From Bifidobacterium xylocopae (GTDB lineage Bacteria; Actinomycetota; Actinomycetes; Actinomycetales; Bifidobacteriaceae), in the NCBI RefSeq assembly GCF_003315615.1, contig NZ_PDCH01000004.1, positions 1 through 64,000 on the forward strand: 64,000 bases of DNA, in the 5' to 3' direction. Made by a program: the position numbers and the translations under genes. Below the pieces are notes generated by a model that had not been told where the DNA came from, made no database searches, and saw nothing but the letters and a program-made list of their open reading frames with translations. Positions 17,999 to 27,584 of this stretch are shown one piece after another; position 1 is the stretch's first letter; every line of letters starts with the position of its first letter.

Positions 17999-19714
17999 CT
18001 ACAGACGACTCGCATCCAGGAGTTCACGGGCATGCCGCAGCGAAGTCTCGGATTCACTGCCCGCCAGCATGCGGGCGATCTCCCGTTCGCGCCCCTCACC
18101 TGCGACCTCGGACACACTGGTGGTTGTCGACCCGCTGCCGCTCTCCTTGGCTACCACGAACTGGCGGTCGGCCCAGGAGGCCACCTGAGCCAGGTGGGTG
18201 ACGACGATGACCTGGGCGCTATGAGCCAGACGGGCCAGACGTTTGCCAAGCTCCACCGCAGCCTTGCCACCCACACCCGCATCGACTTCGTCAAAGATGA
18301 AGGTGGCCCGCTCTGCCTCTGCACCTGATTGGCTACCAATGCCCCGGCCTTCGGCGGCGACCAGTTCCATGGCCAGCATGAGCCTGCTCAGCTCACCACC
18401 CGACGCACTCGACCCCATGGGCAGCTGAGGCGACCCCGGGAATGGTGTGAAGAGGAATGCCACATCGTCCAGGCCGTGGGCATCGAGACCGCCATCTTCG
18501 CGCTCGCGCACACGTACCTCCAGTCCGGCGCCACCCATGGCCAGGGCCCCGAGTTCATCGCCGACCCTCCGGCCCAGAGCCTTCCCGGCCGCCTTGCGTT
18601 TCTTTGAAAGCGCCTGCGCCGCTTCAAAGGCCGCTGCTTTTGCGCTTTCACACTCCTTTTGCAAGGCCTCGACCTTCTCAGGTGAAGCGTCCATGTCCTC
18701 CAGTTGGAATGCCGCCTTCTCCTTCCAGGCAATCACATCCTCTATCGAGGGGCCCCAGCGCCCCTTCAGCTCATCCAGTTCATGGATGCGGGCGTTCAAT
18801 TTGTCCAGATCACCGTCTTTACCCTCGCCATCCAATTGCCGGCTCAGGGTGAAGACCACATCTGCCAGATCTGCGCTCATCGCCTTGAGACGGGCCACGC
18901 TTTCGTCGAAAAGCCCGTCCACACCGGATGAGTTCAAGGCCTGGATGGCCTGGTCGATCAATCCGGCCGCACTTGGCGCCTCAGCCTCCAGATCCAGCTG
19001 CGAAGAGTCCAGGGCTGCCAGGGCGCCGGTCACCCCTTCCAAAATCTGTGCGGCATGCTCGATACGGTCCCTCTGCTCCTTGAGCCGGGCATCCTCACCC
19101 GGCTGAGGGTCCGCGCGCTCGATGCGGGCGATTGACTCCCGCAGATAATCGGCCTGCTGGATGGCTTCATTCTGTTGGTCCTGAAGCTTTGCAAGCTTCG
19201 TCTCCAAGGCTTGCAAACGCTCCCACGCCTGCCTGTAGGACCCACGCTCCTCCTGATCCGCCGCATAGGTATCCAGAAAATCGCGCTGCCGGGCCGGGGA
19301 GGCCATCCGCATCTGATCGGACTGCCCGTGAATGGTGACCAGTCGCCCGCTCAGATCAGCAAGGAGGGAGCGCGGCACTGTCCTTCCGTTCGCCAGGGAG
19401 CGGGACCGACCATTGGCCGGGACGGATCTAGCCAGGTAGAGTAGTCCGTCCTCCGGCTGCAGTCCTGCCTCTTCCAAGGCAGGCAGCAGATGGGAATCAG
19501 CGGACAGGCCAAAGACGCCTTGCGCCCAAGCGGCATCCTGACCCGGTGCCACCCGGGTCGTCTGCGCTTGGGCGCCCGATATGAGGCCTATCGCATTCAA
19601 TAGCATCGACTTGCCGGCGCCTGTCTCTCCGGTGATGGCGGTCATCCCGGGGGCCGGTTCCAAAATGGCATGACGGATGGGTCCCAGGTCGCGTACTTCA
19701 AGTTCCTCCAGCAT
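17999..19714 (-). CDS. recN: DNA repair protein RecN
   Basis: The 571-aa SMC-like ATPase has Walker A GETGAGKSM near residue 32, two long coiled-coil arms, and the C-terminal signature with Walker B FIFDEVDAGVGG. RecN holds broken DNA together during double-strand break repair. The ATG overlaps the nadK stop as ATGA. I see no SOS box nearby; expression probably follows the operon promoter. Confidence 0.95.
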   Translation of the reverse strand: MLEELEVRDLGPIRHAILEPAPGMTAITGETGAGKSMLLNAIGLISGAQAQTTRVAPGQDAAWAQGVFGLSADSHLLPALEEAGLQPEDGLLYLARSVPANGRSRSLANGRTVPRSLLADLSGRLVTIHGQSDQMRMASPARQRDFLDTYAADQEERGSYRQAWERLQALETKLAKLQDQQNEAIQQADYLRESIARIERADPQPGEDARLKEQRDRIEHAAQILEGVTGALAALDSSQLDLEAEAPSAAGLIDQAIQALNSSGVDGLFDESVARLKAMSADLADVVFTLSRQLDGEGKDGDLDKLNARIHELDELKGRWGPSIEDVIAWKEKAAFQLEDMDASPEKVEALQKECESAKAAAFEAAQALSKKRKAAGKALGRRVGDELGALAMGGAGLEVRVREREDGGLDAHGLDDVAFLFTPFPGSPQLPMGSSASGGELSRLMLAMELVAAEGRGIGSQSGAEAERATFIFDEVDAGVGGKAAVELGKRLARLAHSAQVIVVTHLAQVASWADRQFVVAKESGSGSTTTSVSEVAGEGREREIARMLAGSESETSLRHARELLDASRL

Positions 19715-20622
19715 CAGGGCCGCTCCTTCCTAGCCGGTACTGCGCTTGCGCGACCTTGCTCGCGCCAGCCGACGACAGGCAGGTCGAACTTGCTCACCAA
19801 ACGTTCGGTGAACGACACACCTGAAAGACGTGCCAAACGCAGCACATCGGACGACTGCCTCACCCGCACCCTGGACCCCCGGGGAACAAGCAGCTGCCGC
19901 CTTCCATCACAGCAGATCCAACCGTCGGAAGGCGAGTCGGCCAGCAGGTCGATCGAGAATTCGGAACGTGGGCCAATGATCAGCGGACGCGCGAACAGGG
20001 CGTGGGCAGCTATCGGTATCATTTGCAAGGATTGGGCATCCGGCCATACTACAGGACCACCGACCGAGAAGGCATAGGCCGTCGATCCGGTAGGCGTGGC
20101 CACAATCTCACCATCGCAGCCGTAGGAGGACATCTCCACGTTGTCCACCCGTACACTGACTTCAATCATCTTGCCCCGGTCGTTGCGTTCCAGGGTCATG
20201 TCGTTCAGGGCCCGGTCCTGCAAGGGTTCATCGGCGCCTGGCAACCACAGGTCGACATGCTCGACCATCCGCTCGTCCAAAGAGTAATCATGGTCGGCCA
20301 CCCGACGCATGGCCTCGCCTATCTGGAAGCTCTCGAATTCCGCCAGGAATCCGACGTGCCCCAGGTTGACGCCCAGCACCGGCACCCCGGAAGCCTTGAC
20401 AAGCTCGGCGGCGCGCAGGATGGTGCCGTCACCCCCCAGGACGATGACGATCTCGGTATCATCCTCCACCACTTGGTAGGGTTCGCCGAAGGCCGGCGCC
20501 TCACTGTTGTCGACAATCGAGACGCTGAAACCCGCCTTGCCCAGCTGTCCCAGGGCCTCAGCCACAATGGGGCTGGAACGCACCCGTTGGTGGGTCACCA
20601 CCACGGCCTTCCGCCTGCCCAT
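19714..20622 (-). CDS. nadK: NAD kinase
   Basis: The 302-aa enzyme phosphorylates NAD to NADP. It contains the GGDG motif at residues 63-66 (VLGGDGTIL), LNDMTLER in place of the usual NE motif, and the glycine-rich segment IVATPTGSTAYAFSVGGP. ATG at 20622 has AAAGGAGG 6 bases upstream; the longer frame is not supported. nadK-recN coupling is common in Actinobacteria. Confidence 0.96.
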   Translation of the reverse strand: MGRRKAVVVTHQRVRSSPIVAEALGQLGKAGFSVSIVDNSEAPAFGEPYQVVEDDTEIVIVLGGDGTILRAAELVKASGVPVLGVNLGHVGFLAEFESFQIGEAMRRVADHDYSLDERMVEHVDLWLPGADEPLQDRALNDMTLERNDRGKMIEVSVRVDNVEMSSYGCDGEIVATPTGSTAYAFSVGGPVVWPDAQSLQMIPIAAHALFARPLIIGPRSEFSIDLLADSPSDGWICCDGRRQLLVPRGSRVRVRQSSDVLRLARLSGVSFTERLVSKFDLPVVGWREQGRASAVPARKERP

Positions 20623-20675
20623 GAATCCTCCTTTCGACCGTACGCTCGCCAATGGTCCACATGATTCCCGACCGC

Positions 20676-22031
20676 TCAGGCTGCCCTGCGCCCTCCGGAC
20701 ACTTCCATATCCTCCAACGGCAGGAAGCGCGGGGGCCGACGTCCCTGGACGGCATCGACATCCACCAGCACGCATGCCACATCGTCACGCTCCGGAATCT
20801 CAAACATCGTCCCCTCCAGGATGCGCTCGATGATCGCGCGCAGACCCCTCGCCCCCACACCGGCCTCACTGGCGCTGGCGGCGATGGCATCCAATGCCCC
20901 GTCGGTGAAGGTCAACTCCACACCGTCGTCCATGAACATACGCTGGTACTGCCTGACCACAGCGTTGTCAGGTTCGGTCAGCACACGCCGTAGCTGCGCC
21001 GTGTCCAACTGCTCAAGGGTGGAGATGACCGGCAGACGACCGACGAATTCAGGCAGAAGACCAAACGTCTCCAGGTCATCCGCGTTCACCCGTCGCAGCA
21101 TCTCCTCACGAGTCACCTCGCTGTCCCGGGAGGAAGCGGCGAAACCGGACTCATGTAAGCCTAATCGGCGTTGGACTATGTCCTCCAGCCCCACGAATGC
21201 CCCACCGCAGATGAACAGCACGCCGTGCGTATCCAGTTGCACAGTCTCGCGCTCCCGGTGCTTGCGCAATCCGTCAAGCGGCACCGAAGCCACTGTTCCC
21301 TCGATGATTTTCAGAAGCGCCTGCTGGACCCCCTCGCCTGAAACGTCCCTGGTGATGGAGGTGCTCTGCCCTGATTTGCGGGCGATCTTGTCTATCTCGT
21401 CGATGTAGATGATACCCTGCTGCGCGGCATCCACATCCCCGTCAGCAGCCTGAATCAGCCGTTGCAGAACGGTCTCCACGTCATCGCCGACATAGCCGGC
21501 TTCCGTCAGGGTCGTAGCGTCGGTGATGACGAAAGGTACATGCAGCATCCTCGCCAAGGACCGTGCCAGGTAGGTCTTGCCCACACCGGTGGGCCCGAGC
21601 AGGAGGATGTTGGACTTGTCGATCTCAACCTGATCGAGGTCGACTCCGTCATCCGCTCCGATCTCGGCCATGGCGTCCTCATCCTGCTGCCCATGCCGCC
21701 CTAGGCTCATGCTCGCCAATGACCGTTCCCGCTCCATCCTTACGCGCTTGTAATGGTTGTACACCGCGACCGCGAGCGTACGTTTGGCGGCGTCCTGCCC
21801 CACCACATATCGATTCAGGTAGTCGAAAATGCGGCTGGGAACAGGCGGGGCGAGCTCTTCCCTCCCATGCTCGCGGGACCTATCCTCTGAAAGCATCTGG
21901 ACGCACAGGGCCACGCACTCGTCGCAGATGGCGGAAGAGGGCCCCTTGATCAGCTTACTGACCTGCTGCTCGCTCTTACCGCAGAAATCGCAACGGGAAA
22001 TCCCCTCGTTGTAGTTGACGACGCGCCCCAT
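20676..22031 (-). CDS. clpX: ATP-dependent Clp protease ATP-binding subunit ClpX
   Basis: The 451-aa unfoldase starts at the ATG at 22031, 6 bases after GAGGAAGG (an ATG at 22037 is too close). Residues 10-45 are the C4 zinc-binding domain (CDFCGKS and ICDECVALC). Then come Walker [12 protein letters not shown], pore loop GYVG, Walker [12 protein letters not shown] and a C-terminal sensor-2 region ([13 protein letters not shown]). It partners with the ClpP1P2 peptidase encoded just upstream but is separated from it by a hairpin. Confidence 0.96.
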   Translation of the reverse strand: MGRVVNYNEGISRCDFCGKSEQQVSKLIKGPSSAICDECVALCVQMLSEDRSREHGREELAPPVPSRIFDYLNRYVVGQDAAKRTLAVAVYNHYKRVRMERERSLASMSLGRHGQQDEDAMAEIGADDGVDLDQVEIDKSNILLLGPTGVGKTYLARSLARMLHVPFVITDATTLTEAGYVGDDVETVLQRLIQAADGDVDAAQQGIIYIDEIDKIARKSGQSTSITRDVSGEGVQQALLKIIEGTVASVPLDGLRKHRERETVQLDTHGVLFICGGAFVGLEDIVQRRLGLHESGFAASSRDSEVTREEMLRRVNADDLETFGLLPEFVGRLPVISTLEQLDTAQLRRVLTEPDNAVVRQYQRMFMDDGVELTFTDGALDAIAASASEAGVGARGLRAIIERILEGTMFEIPERDDVACVLVDVDAVQGRRPPRFLPLEDMEVSGGRRAA

Positions 22032-22148
22032 CGGCATCCTTCCTCTGAACCGGCACACCCATCTTACGCGACGGTCACCTCGCCCGGCCAGCCACCAGGA
22101 GAATGTGGTCGAAGGTCGATAAGGGAAATGATGCCCGTGACGACGAAG

Positions 22149-22184
22149 CCTTCGGGCCGGGGATGCATCACCCCGGTCCGAAGG
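22149..22184 (-). terminator. Hairpin downstream of clpP2
   Basis: The 14-bp arms CCTTCGGGCCGGGG and CCCCGGTCCGAAGG pair with one G-T. The 8-nt loop is 22163-22170. It lies 25 bases after the clpP2 stop and before clpX. There is no strong T-run, so it may attenuate rather than fully stop transcription into clpX. Confidence 0.7.
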
Positions 22185-22208
22185 CCACCGCCGTGATCAG
22201 TACGTCCT

Positions 22209-22880
22209 TTACTTACGGCTCTCCAGGACCTCGTCGACCATTCCGTACTCCTTGGCCTCCTTGGCCGTGAGAATCGTGTCCACCTCTATGTCCTTGCGGA
22301 TCTTCTCCACATCCTGCCCGGTGTGCTTGGCCAGTGTGTTCTCCAGCCACTCACGCATGCGGAGCATCTCCTTCGCCTGGATTTCAATCTCCGTGGCTTT
22401 ACCGAAGTCCTGCTGCATGGCCGGCTGATGAATCAGCACCCGGGCGTTCGGCAGAATCAACCGCTTGCCCTTCGTGCCAGCAGCCAACAGCACCGCCGCA
22501 GCGGAAGCGGCTTGGCCCAGGCAGACGGTCTGCACATCCGGCTTGATGTACTGCATGGTGTCGTAAATGGCGGTCATGGCCGTCATCGAACCGCCCGGCG
22601 AGTTCACGTAGATAATAACGTCGCGGTTGGGATCCTGGCTCTCCAGGACCAGCAGCTGTGCCATGATGTCATCGGCCGAGGTGTCATCCACCTGCACACC
22701 CATGAAGATGATCCGATCGTCGAACAGCCTGGTGTAAGGATCCTGCCTCTTGAAGCCGTAGGGTGTCTTCTCCTCGAACTGGGGGAGCACATAACGGCTC
22801 TGCGGGCTCATCGCCGCCATGCCAGCCGGACCCGCCAGGCGTTGGGCCCGGGCTACGAATTGTGCTTCTTCAGATGCCAT
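22209..22880 (-). CDS. clpP2: ATP-dependent Clp protease proteolytic subunit (second copy)
   Basis: The 223-aa serine peptidase has Ser 126 (GQAASAA), His 151 (LIHQP) and Asp 201 in the expected order. ATG at 22880 was chosen because AAGGGGGA lies 6 bases upstream; a GTG overlapping the clpP1 stop is an alternative. Paired ClpP1 and ClpP2 form a mixed tetradecamer in Actinobacteria. The N-terminal 40 residues are longer than in the first copy. Confidence 0.95.
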   Translation of the reverse strand: MASEEAQFVARAQRLAGPAGMAAMSPQSRYVLPQFEEKTPYGFKRQDPYTRLFDDRIIFMGVQVDDTSADDIMAQLLVLESQDPNRDVIIYVNSPGGSMTAMTAIYDTMQYIKPDVQTVCLGQAASAAAVLLAAGTKGKRLILPNARVLIHQPAMQQDFGKATEIEIQAKEMLRMREWLENTLAKHTGQDVEKIRKDIEVDTILTAKEAKEYGMVDEVLESRK

Positions 22881-22882
22881 GT

Positions 22883-23500
22883 TCACTCCCCCTTGTCGGC
22901 GCGCATCGTGCCGTGCGTGGTCACGATCCTGTCGACGAAGCCATACTCCAACGCCTCCTGGGCGTTGAACCAGTGGTCGTATTCGTTGTCCCGGTAGATC
23001 TCCTCGAGCGTGTGCCCGGTCTGGTCCGCCGTCAGTTGCGAAAGGGTCCGCTTCATGTCCATGATCAGTTCGGCGTTGATACGCACGTCGGTGGCCGTGC
23101 CGCCCACACCGCCCGAAGGCTGGTGCATAAGCACCCGGGCATGGGAGGTGATAAAGCGCTTGCCTTTGGTCCCGGATGTCAGCAGGAACTGGCCCATCGA
23201 TGCGGCCATACCCACCGCCACGGTCGCCACGTCGGGCTCGATCAGCTGCATGGTGTCATAGATGGCCATGCCGGCGGTGATGGAACCGCCAGGCGAGTTG
23301 ATATAGAGCCAGATGTCCTTCTTCGGGTCCTCGGCGGCCAGCATCAGCATCTGGGCGCAGATCACGTTCGCGTTCGCGTCCTTGACCTCATCCCCCAGCC
23401 AGATGATGCGGTCCTTGAGCAGGCGGTTGAAGATCGGATCTGTCGGCGAAGGCGCCTCCCCCTCCTCCATGACCGGCAGTGTTGCGAGTGTATTGCTCAC
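22883..23500 (-). CDS. clpP1: ATP-dependent Clp protease proteolytic subunit (first copy)
   Basis: The 205-aa peptidase has Ser 101 (GMAASMG), His 126 (LMHQP) and Asp 175 (YDHWF). The start is the GTG at 23500 with AAAGGAG upstream, not the earlier ATG. It precedes clpP2 with a 3-bp spacing between stop and the chosen start. It lies downstream of tig across a 175-bp gap with a ClgR-like operator. Confidence 0.95.
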   Translation of the reverse strand: MSNTLATLPVMEEGEAPSPTDPIFNRLLKDRIIWLGDEVKDANANVICAQMLMLAAEDPKKDIWLYINSPGGSITAGMAIYDTMQLIEPDVATVAVGMAASMGQFLLTSGTKGKRFITSHARVLMHQPSGGVGGTATDVRINAELIMDMKRTLSQLTADQTGHTLEEIYRDNEYDHWFNAQEALEYGFVDRIVTTHGTMRADKGE

Positions 23501-23566
23501 CGTGTCTCCTTTGATATGCATTCCATGTCTTCGAGATTACCGCCCCGCTGCGACGCATACCATCCG

Positions 23567-23583
23567 TTGCGCTCCGTGCGCAA
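23567..23583 (-). promoter_or_regulatory. Putative ClgR operator upstream of clpP1
   Basis: The perfect inverted repeat TTGCGC-N5-GCGCAA contains the CGC-N5-GCG core recognised by actinobacterial ClgR. It is centred about 75 bases upstream of the clpP1 GTG, and about 48 bases upstream of the start predicted from a TAATCT -10-like box at 23534-23539, a suitable place for an activator. ClgR control of the clpP operon is known in Bifidobacterium breve; the site here is inferred. Confidence 0.6.
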
Positions 23584-23675
23584 AAAGCCGCGCCCTACGC
23601 CCAATCGGATCTCCACCCGGTTCGAGCGCAGGACGCGGCATCGGCGAATGCGCCCTACTGCGGCGCCCGCTTCTA

Positions 23676-25076
23676 CTACTTGGCTTCGGCCTCGTCATCC
23701 TCGGCATCGGTCTGGTTGATGTGGTCAGCCACGGCCGCAGCGGCAGATGCGGCCTGCACGCTTTCTTCCTCGTCCTCTTCAGCCACCGACTCCTCCTCGC
23801 CCAGGAAGCGGGACAGGTCGAGCTCCTTGCCGTCGGAGTCCTTGAATGTCACAGCGCGCATGCCGGCGAGCATGCCCTTGGAACGTCCCACCTCCTGCAC
23901 GGCGGAGGACAGCTGACCGTTCTGCACGATGGCGTTGATGAAGGCGGAAGGGTCCATACCGTACTGCTGGGCGATGGAGGCCAGGAAGTTGGTCACATCC
24001 ACCTGGGTGACGGAGACCTGCATCTTCTCGGCCAGGGCATCAAGCACCATCTGGTCGCGCAGCTCCTTCTCCACTTTCTTTTCGGCCTCGGCCTTCTCCT
24101 CCTTCGAGGCGGACTTCCCATCCTTGCCGGCGTTCTTGAGCTGGTCGGCGACCATGGACTCCTTGACGCCCTTGGGGACGGGAATCTCCAAACCATCCTC
24201 CAGCTTGGCGATGAAGGCATCGCGGGCATCGGTCGCCTGGCGGCCTTCGGCGTCCTGCTCGCTCTGCTTGCGCACGTCGGCCTTAAGCTCATCCAGGGTC
24301 TCGAACTCGGAGGCCTCCTTGGCGAACTCATCATCCAGCTCAGGCAGTTCCTCCGCCTTGACCGAATTCACCTTGACCTTGACCTGGGCCTTCTCACCCT
24401 GGTGGTCCCCCGCCTCCAGGGTCCCCTCGAAGGTCGTCTCCTCACCGGCCGACAGGCCGTCAAGGGCCTCATCCAGTCCATCGAGCATGGTATTCGAACC
24501 CAGCTCGTAGGAGACACCCTGCTGGGAATCCACCGAATCGCCGTCGATGACTGCTTCCAGGTCGATTGACGCGAAGTCGCCCTGCTTGGCCGGCCGGTCA
24601 ACGGAGACCAGGGTGCCGAAGCGCTGACGCAGCGCGTCAAGACGCTTGGAGACATCCTCATCGGTGACTTCTGGCTTGGCGACCTCGATCTGCATCCCCT
24701 CCAGGTCGGGAAGCTCGAACTTGGGGCGAACCTCCACCTCGGCGGTGAACTTGAGCTTGGTGTCGTCCTTGGCGGACTCGGGCAGCTCTTTCACGTCGAT
24801 CTGGGGCTGCGCCATCGCATGCAGCTCCTTCTCGGCCAAAGCCTTGGAATAAAGCTCCGGAACACCCTGGTTGACGGCTTCACCTGCGACGGTCGCGAAA
24901 CCGATACGCTGGTCGATGATCGGGCCAGGCACATGCCCCTTGCGGAAGCCAGGCACATTCACCTGCTTGCCGATCTCCTTGCGGGCCTCGTCCAAATAGG
25001 GCTTGAACTCGTCCCCATCGACGGTAATGGTGAGCCTGACCTTGGTGGGCTCAAGATTCCTCACGCTGATTTTCAC
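23676..25076 (-). CDS. tig: Trigger factor (ribosome-associated chaperone)
   Basis: The 466-aa protein has the ribosome-binding domain with GFRKGHVP near residue 46, a central FKBP-like PPIase domain (about 150-245), a helical substrate-binding C-domain, and an acidic, disordered tail of about 40 residues rich in Glu, Ala and Asp. GTG at 25076 (TTGGAG upstream) is preferred to TTG at 25088. Adjacent to clpP as in many bacteria. Confidence 0.96.
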   Translation of the reverse strand: MKISVRNLEPTKVRLTITVDGDEFKPYLDEARKEIGKQVNVPGFRKGHVPGPIIDQRIGFATVAGEAVNQGVPELYSKALAEKELHAMAQPQIDVKELPESAKDDTKLKFTAEVEVRPKFELPDLEGMQIEVAKPEVTDEDVSKRLDALRQRFGTLVSVDRPAKQGDFASIDLEAVIDGDSVDSQQGVSYELGSNTMLDGLDEALDGLSAGEETTFEGTLEAGDHQGEKAQVKVKVNSVKAEELPELDDEFAKEASEFETLDELKADVRKQSEQDAEGRQATDARDAFIAKLEDGLEIPVPKGVKESMVADQLKNAGKDGKSASKEEKAEAEKKVEKELRDQMVLDALAEKMQVSVTQVDVTNFLASIAQQYGMDPSAFINAIVQNGQLSSAVQEVGRSKGMLAGMRAVTFKDSDGKELDLSRFLGEEESVAEEDEEESVQAASAAAAVADHINQTDAEDDEAEAK

Positions 25077-25146
25077 GCTGCGCTCCAATTCATCACAACC
25101 GTTTGGTCTGCCGGTAACTGCCAGTTTTCTGCCAATTCAGCAACCT

Positions 25147-26436
25147 TTACATGATAGCTCGACTTACGGACTCGCCCACCAGTGCAACCTGCCAGGGACG
25201 GGCCCCCTCCAGGGACAGGAACTCTGACACATCCCTGCGCTCCGGCTCATCGGTCCAGCACAAGTCTCGCAAATACTGCGGCTTGAGGATGATATCCGAG
25301 GGGGTGCGGGTGTCCTGCGCGATCATCGCCACCGCCTTACGTGCCGCACTCAGGCATTGGTAACGGGCGGGATGGCGCTTCCAGACCTTCATCGATCGCG
25401 GCCCCTTCCCCTCCTCGCCCTCTTGCCGGGGCTTGGGTGGCCTTGGTAGCTGGTCCTCCCCCTCCTGCAAGGCCTCAAGAATCGTCCTGCTCCACACACT
25501 GGGCTTGACCGAACGCTGGATGGGGGCATACCGCTCGAACATCTTGTCCTGCTCCCCCCCGGTGTGCATGCGCACCCGTTCGTTCAGGGATCGGATGGAA
25601 CGGAATTGCCGGCCGTTGCGTGGCTTGACCATAGCCGCCTCGATGATGGCCGCATCCGACAGGAGGAGGGAAGGTGAGATGTCAAGCTCCCGGGCCAGCT
25701 GGTCCCGCCTCGTCCACAGGGCGCGTGCTATGGCCAGCCCCCTGCGGTCCTTGCGCAGGACGTTGATCCGGGAAATGTGCCGCCAGGGCTGTTCGCCATG
25801 CTTCTTGCGCTTGGACCCGTCGACCAGGAGCCAGTCGAACTCCTGCCTGGCCCACTCGTCCTTGCCCTGCTCCTTGAGGTCCTTGGCCATGGCCTCCTCG
25901 AGCTCGATCAGAAGTTCGACATCCAGCGCTGCATAGTTCCGCCAGTCCCTGGGTAAGGGACGGTAGGACCAGTCCGCGGCGGAATGCTCCTTGGCCAGAG
26001 ACAGTCCCAGATAGTGTTCGGTGACTGCGGCCAGGCCTACATGCTGCAAACCCAGCATGCGCGCTGCGAGCTCGGTGTCGAACAGGCCCCGTGGCGTCAT
26101 GCCCAATTCCACGAAACCAGGCAGGTCCTGCCGGCTGTCATGAATGATCCACGGAGCCTGCCCCACGGCATCATCGAAATCCCGCCAGGATCCGCCTGCC
26201 TTGGCCAGTGCCACGGGATCGACCAGCGCTATGCCGGCCCCCTGCCGCTTGAACTGGACCAGATAGTCCTCCTGGCCGTAACGGAAGCCTGACGCGCGTT
26301 CAGCGTCGGCTGCGAGCGGCCCGTCCGCCTGGGCATATGCCCGGCACATGCGCTTGTAGTTTTCCAAGTCGTCGATGACATCCGGAACCCCTCCGCGGGG
26401 CTCGGGCAATAGCTTGGGTTCGCGCTCTGCTGCCAA
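25147..26436 (-). CDS. rnd: Ribonuclease D-like 3'-5' exoribonuclease with HRDC domain
   Basis: The 429-aa protein has a DEDDy exonuclease domain: motif I DAER near residue 44, motif II in HDSRQDLPGF, motif III YAALDVELL. A helical HRDC-type region (about 220-300) and a C-terminal part typical of actinobacterial RNase D follow. It probably trims stable RNA 3' ends. The start ATG has a poorly visible ribosome site. It lies 107 bp after pflA, across the 13-G run. Confidence 0.88.
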   Translation of the reverse strand: MAAEREPKLLPEPRGGVPDVIDDLENYKRMCRAYAQADGPLAADAERASGFRYGQEDYLVQFKRQGAGIALVDPVALAKAGGSWRDFDDAVGQAPWIIHDSRQDLPGFVELGMTPRGLFDTELAARMLGLQHVGLAAVTEHYLGLSLAKEHSAADWSYRPLPRDWRNYAALDVELLIELEEAMAKDLKEQGKDEWARQEFDWLLVDGSKRKKHGEQPWRHISRINVLRKDRRGLAIARALWTRRDQLARELDISPSLLLSDAAIIEAAMVKPRNGRQFRSIRSLNERVRMHTGGEQDKMFERYAPIQRSVKPSVWSRTILEALQEGEDQLPRPPKPRQEGEEGKGPRSMKVWKRHPARYQCLSAARKAVAMIAQDTRTPSDIILKPQYLRDLCWTDEPERRDVSEFLSLEGARPWQVALVGESVSRAIM

Positions 26437-26530
26437 CTTGGGTTCGTGCCTCTCTCCTGTGGGCCTTGGTGTACGCCCAACAAGCTTAGCGCGAAGCCTG
26501 AAGTGAGGTGCTTTTACGGGCCTGTGGGTT

Positions 26531-26543
26531 GGGGGGGGGGGGG
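26531..26543. repeat. Homopolymer of 13 G abutting the pflA stop
   Basis: Thirteen G on the + strand directly follow the pflA TGA (26544-26546, minus strand), so the pflA mRNA would read stop-C13. It lies in the 107-bp gap before rnd. Confidence 0.9.
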
Positions 26544-27425
26544 TCAGTAGACCACGAAGCCGTGCGCCTCCAGTTGGGCCTTGGCCCGGTCCTGCAAGGC
26601 ATGCGAAGGTCCCTTCTTATCCTCCAAAGGATATGGGATGCGCAACTCATGCCACTTGGGTCTGCCCAGCTGGTGGAAGGGCAGGATATCGATATGTTCG
26701 ATCGCGCCTTTGAACTGCTCGCAGACCTTGGCCACGTTTTCGACGTTCTCCTCGGAATCCGTCAGACCCGGGACCAGGACGAAGCGGACCCAGATCTTGG
26801 CTCCGGCCGCCTCCAGACGTTTGCCGAACTCGATGGTTGGGGCCAGGGTGCCTCCGGTGACCTCCTTATAGGTCTTCTCATCACCCGATTTGACGTCGAG
26901 CAGGCATAGGTCGATGTCCTTGATCATCTCGTCGGTGTAATTGCGGTTCAGAAAACCGGACGTGTCAAGGCAGGTATGGACGCCCATCTCCTTGGCGGCG
27001 CGGAAGACACGGGAAACGAACGCCGCCTGCATCATTGACTCGCCGCCGGAAAAGGTGATGCCGCCGCCAGTGGCCTTGAAAAGGTCCTCATAACGGGCCA
27101 CCTTGTCGATCATCGCCTGCAGGTATACAGGCTGGCCGTCGCGCATCTTCCATGTATCCGGATTCTGGCAGTATTGGCAGCGAAGGGGGCATCCGGACAT
27201 GAAGACCGTCATCCGGGTGCCGGGCCCATCCACGGAGGTGTTGATGTCCCAGGAGTGGACGAAACCTATGTCACCGGTGCGCAAGGCGTTGATCCTGTCC
27301 CTACGGTCAAGTCCGACCGGTGATTCAAAACCCGAAAGGCCTCCCATCAGCGTCTGGGTCTGATAGACTTTCGACTCTTTGAGCATGTGCGGCCTTGTCG
27401 TACGAAACTGCGTGCCTTGAGCCAT
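26544..27425 (-). CDS. pflA: Pyruvate formate-lyase activating enzyme
   Basis: The 293-aa radical SAM enzyme installs the glycyl radical on PflB. The [4Fe-4S] motif is CPLRCQYC near residue 79, followed by NPDTW. The SAM-binding GGGITFSGGE segment is present. The N-terminus is about 45 residues longer than E. coli PflA, as in other bifidobacteria. It has its own leader after the pflB terminator, with a TATAGT-like -10 candidate near 27470. Confidence 0.95.
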   Translation of the reverse strand: MAQGTQFRTTRPHMLKESKVYQTQTLMGGLSGFESPVGLDRRDRINALRTGDIGFVHSWDINTSVDGPGTRMTVFMSGCPLRCQYCQNPDTWKMRDGQPVYLQAMIDKVARYEDLFKATGGGITFSGGESMMQAAFVSRVFRAAKEMGVHTCLDTSGFLNRNYTDEMIKDIDLCLLDVKSGDEKTYKEVTGGTLAPTIEFGKRLEAAGAKIWVRFVLVPGLTDSEENVENVAKVCEQFKGAIEHIDILPFHQLGRPKWHELRIPYPLEDKKGPSHALQDRAKAQLEAHGFVVY

Positions 27426-27497
27426 CGGGGGCCTCCTGCTTCTTTACATCCGGCTACCACCGGGATAACTATACAAGATTGGTGACACCTATAAAAG

Positions 27498-27524
27498 AGG
27501 GGTGGGGCTCAAGGCCCCACCCCT
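27498..27524 (-). terminator. Rho-independent terminator of pflB
   Basis: The perfect 11-bp stem AGGGGTGGGGC/GCCCCACCCCT with a 5-nt loop is followed on the minus strand by CTTTTATA. It lies 60 bases after the pflB stop and separates pflB from pflA. Confidence 0.88.
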
Positions 27525-27584
27525 GACTGCTTATTGAGCCACAGGCCCAACGCGACGCCGGTTCAACCGGCGCACGACCGGATG

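Noticed and set aside
23588-23645. tRNA-like GGTTCGAGC segment
   Set aside because: The distance to any pairing acceptor arm is too short, and no anticodon arm is found.
23313-24569. Long + strand open frame antisense to tig and clpP1
   Set aside because: Shadow frame: low-complexity Leu/His/Gly composition and genuine genes on the other strand.
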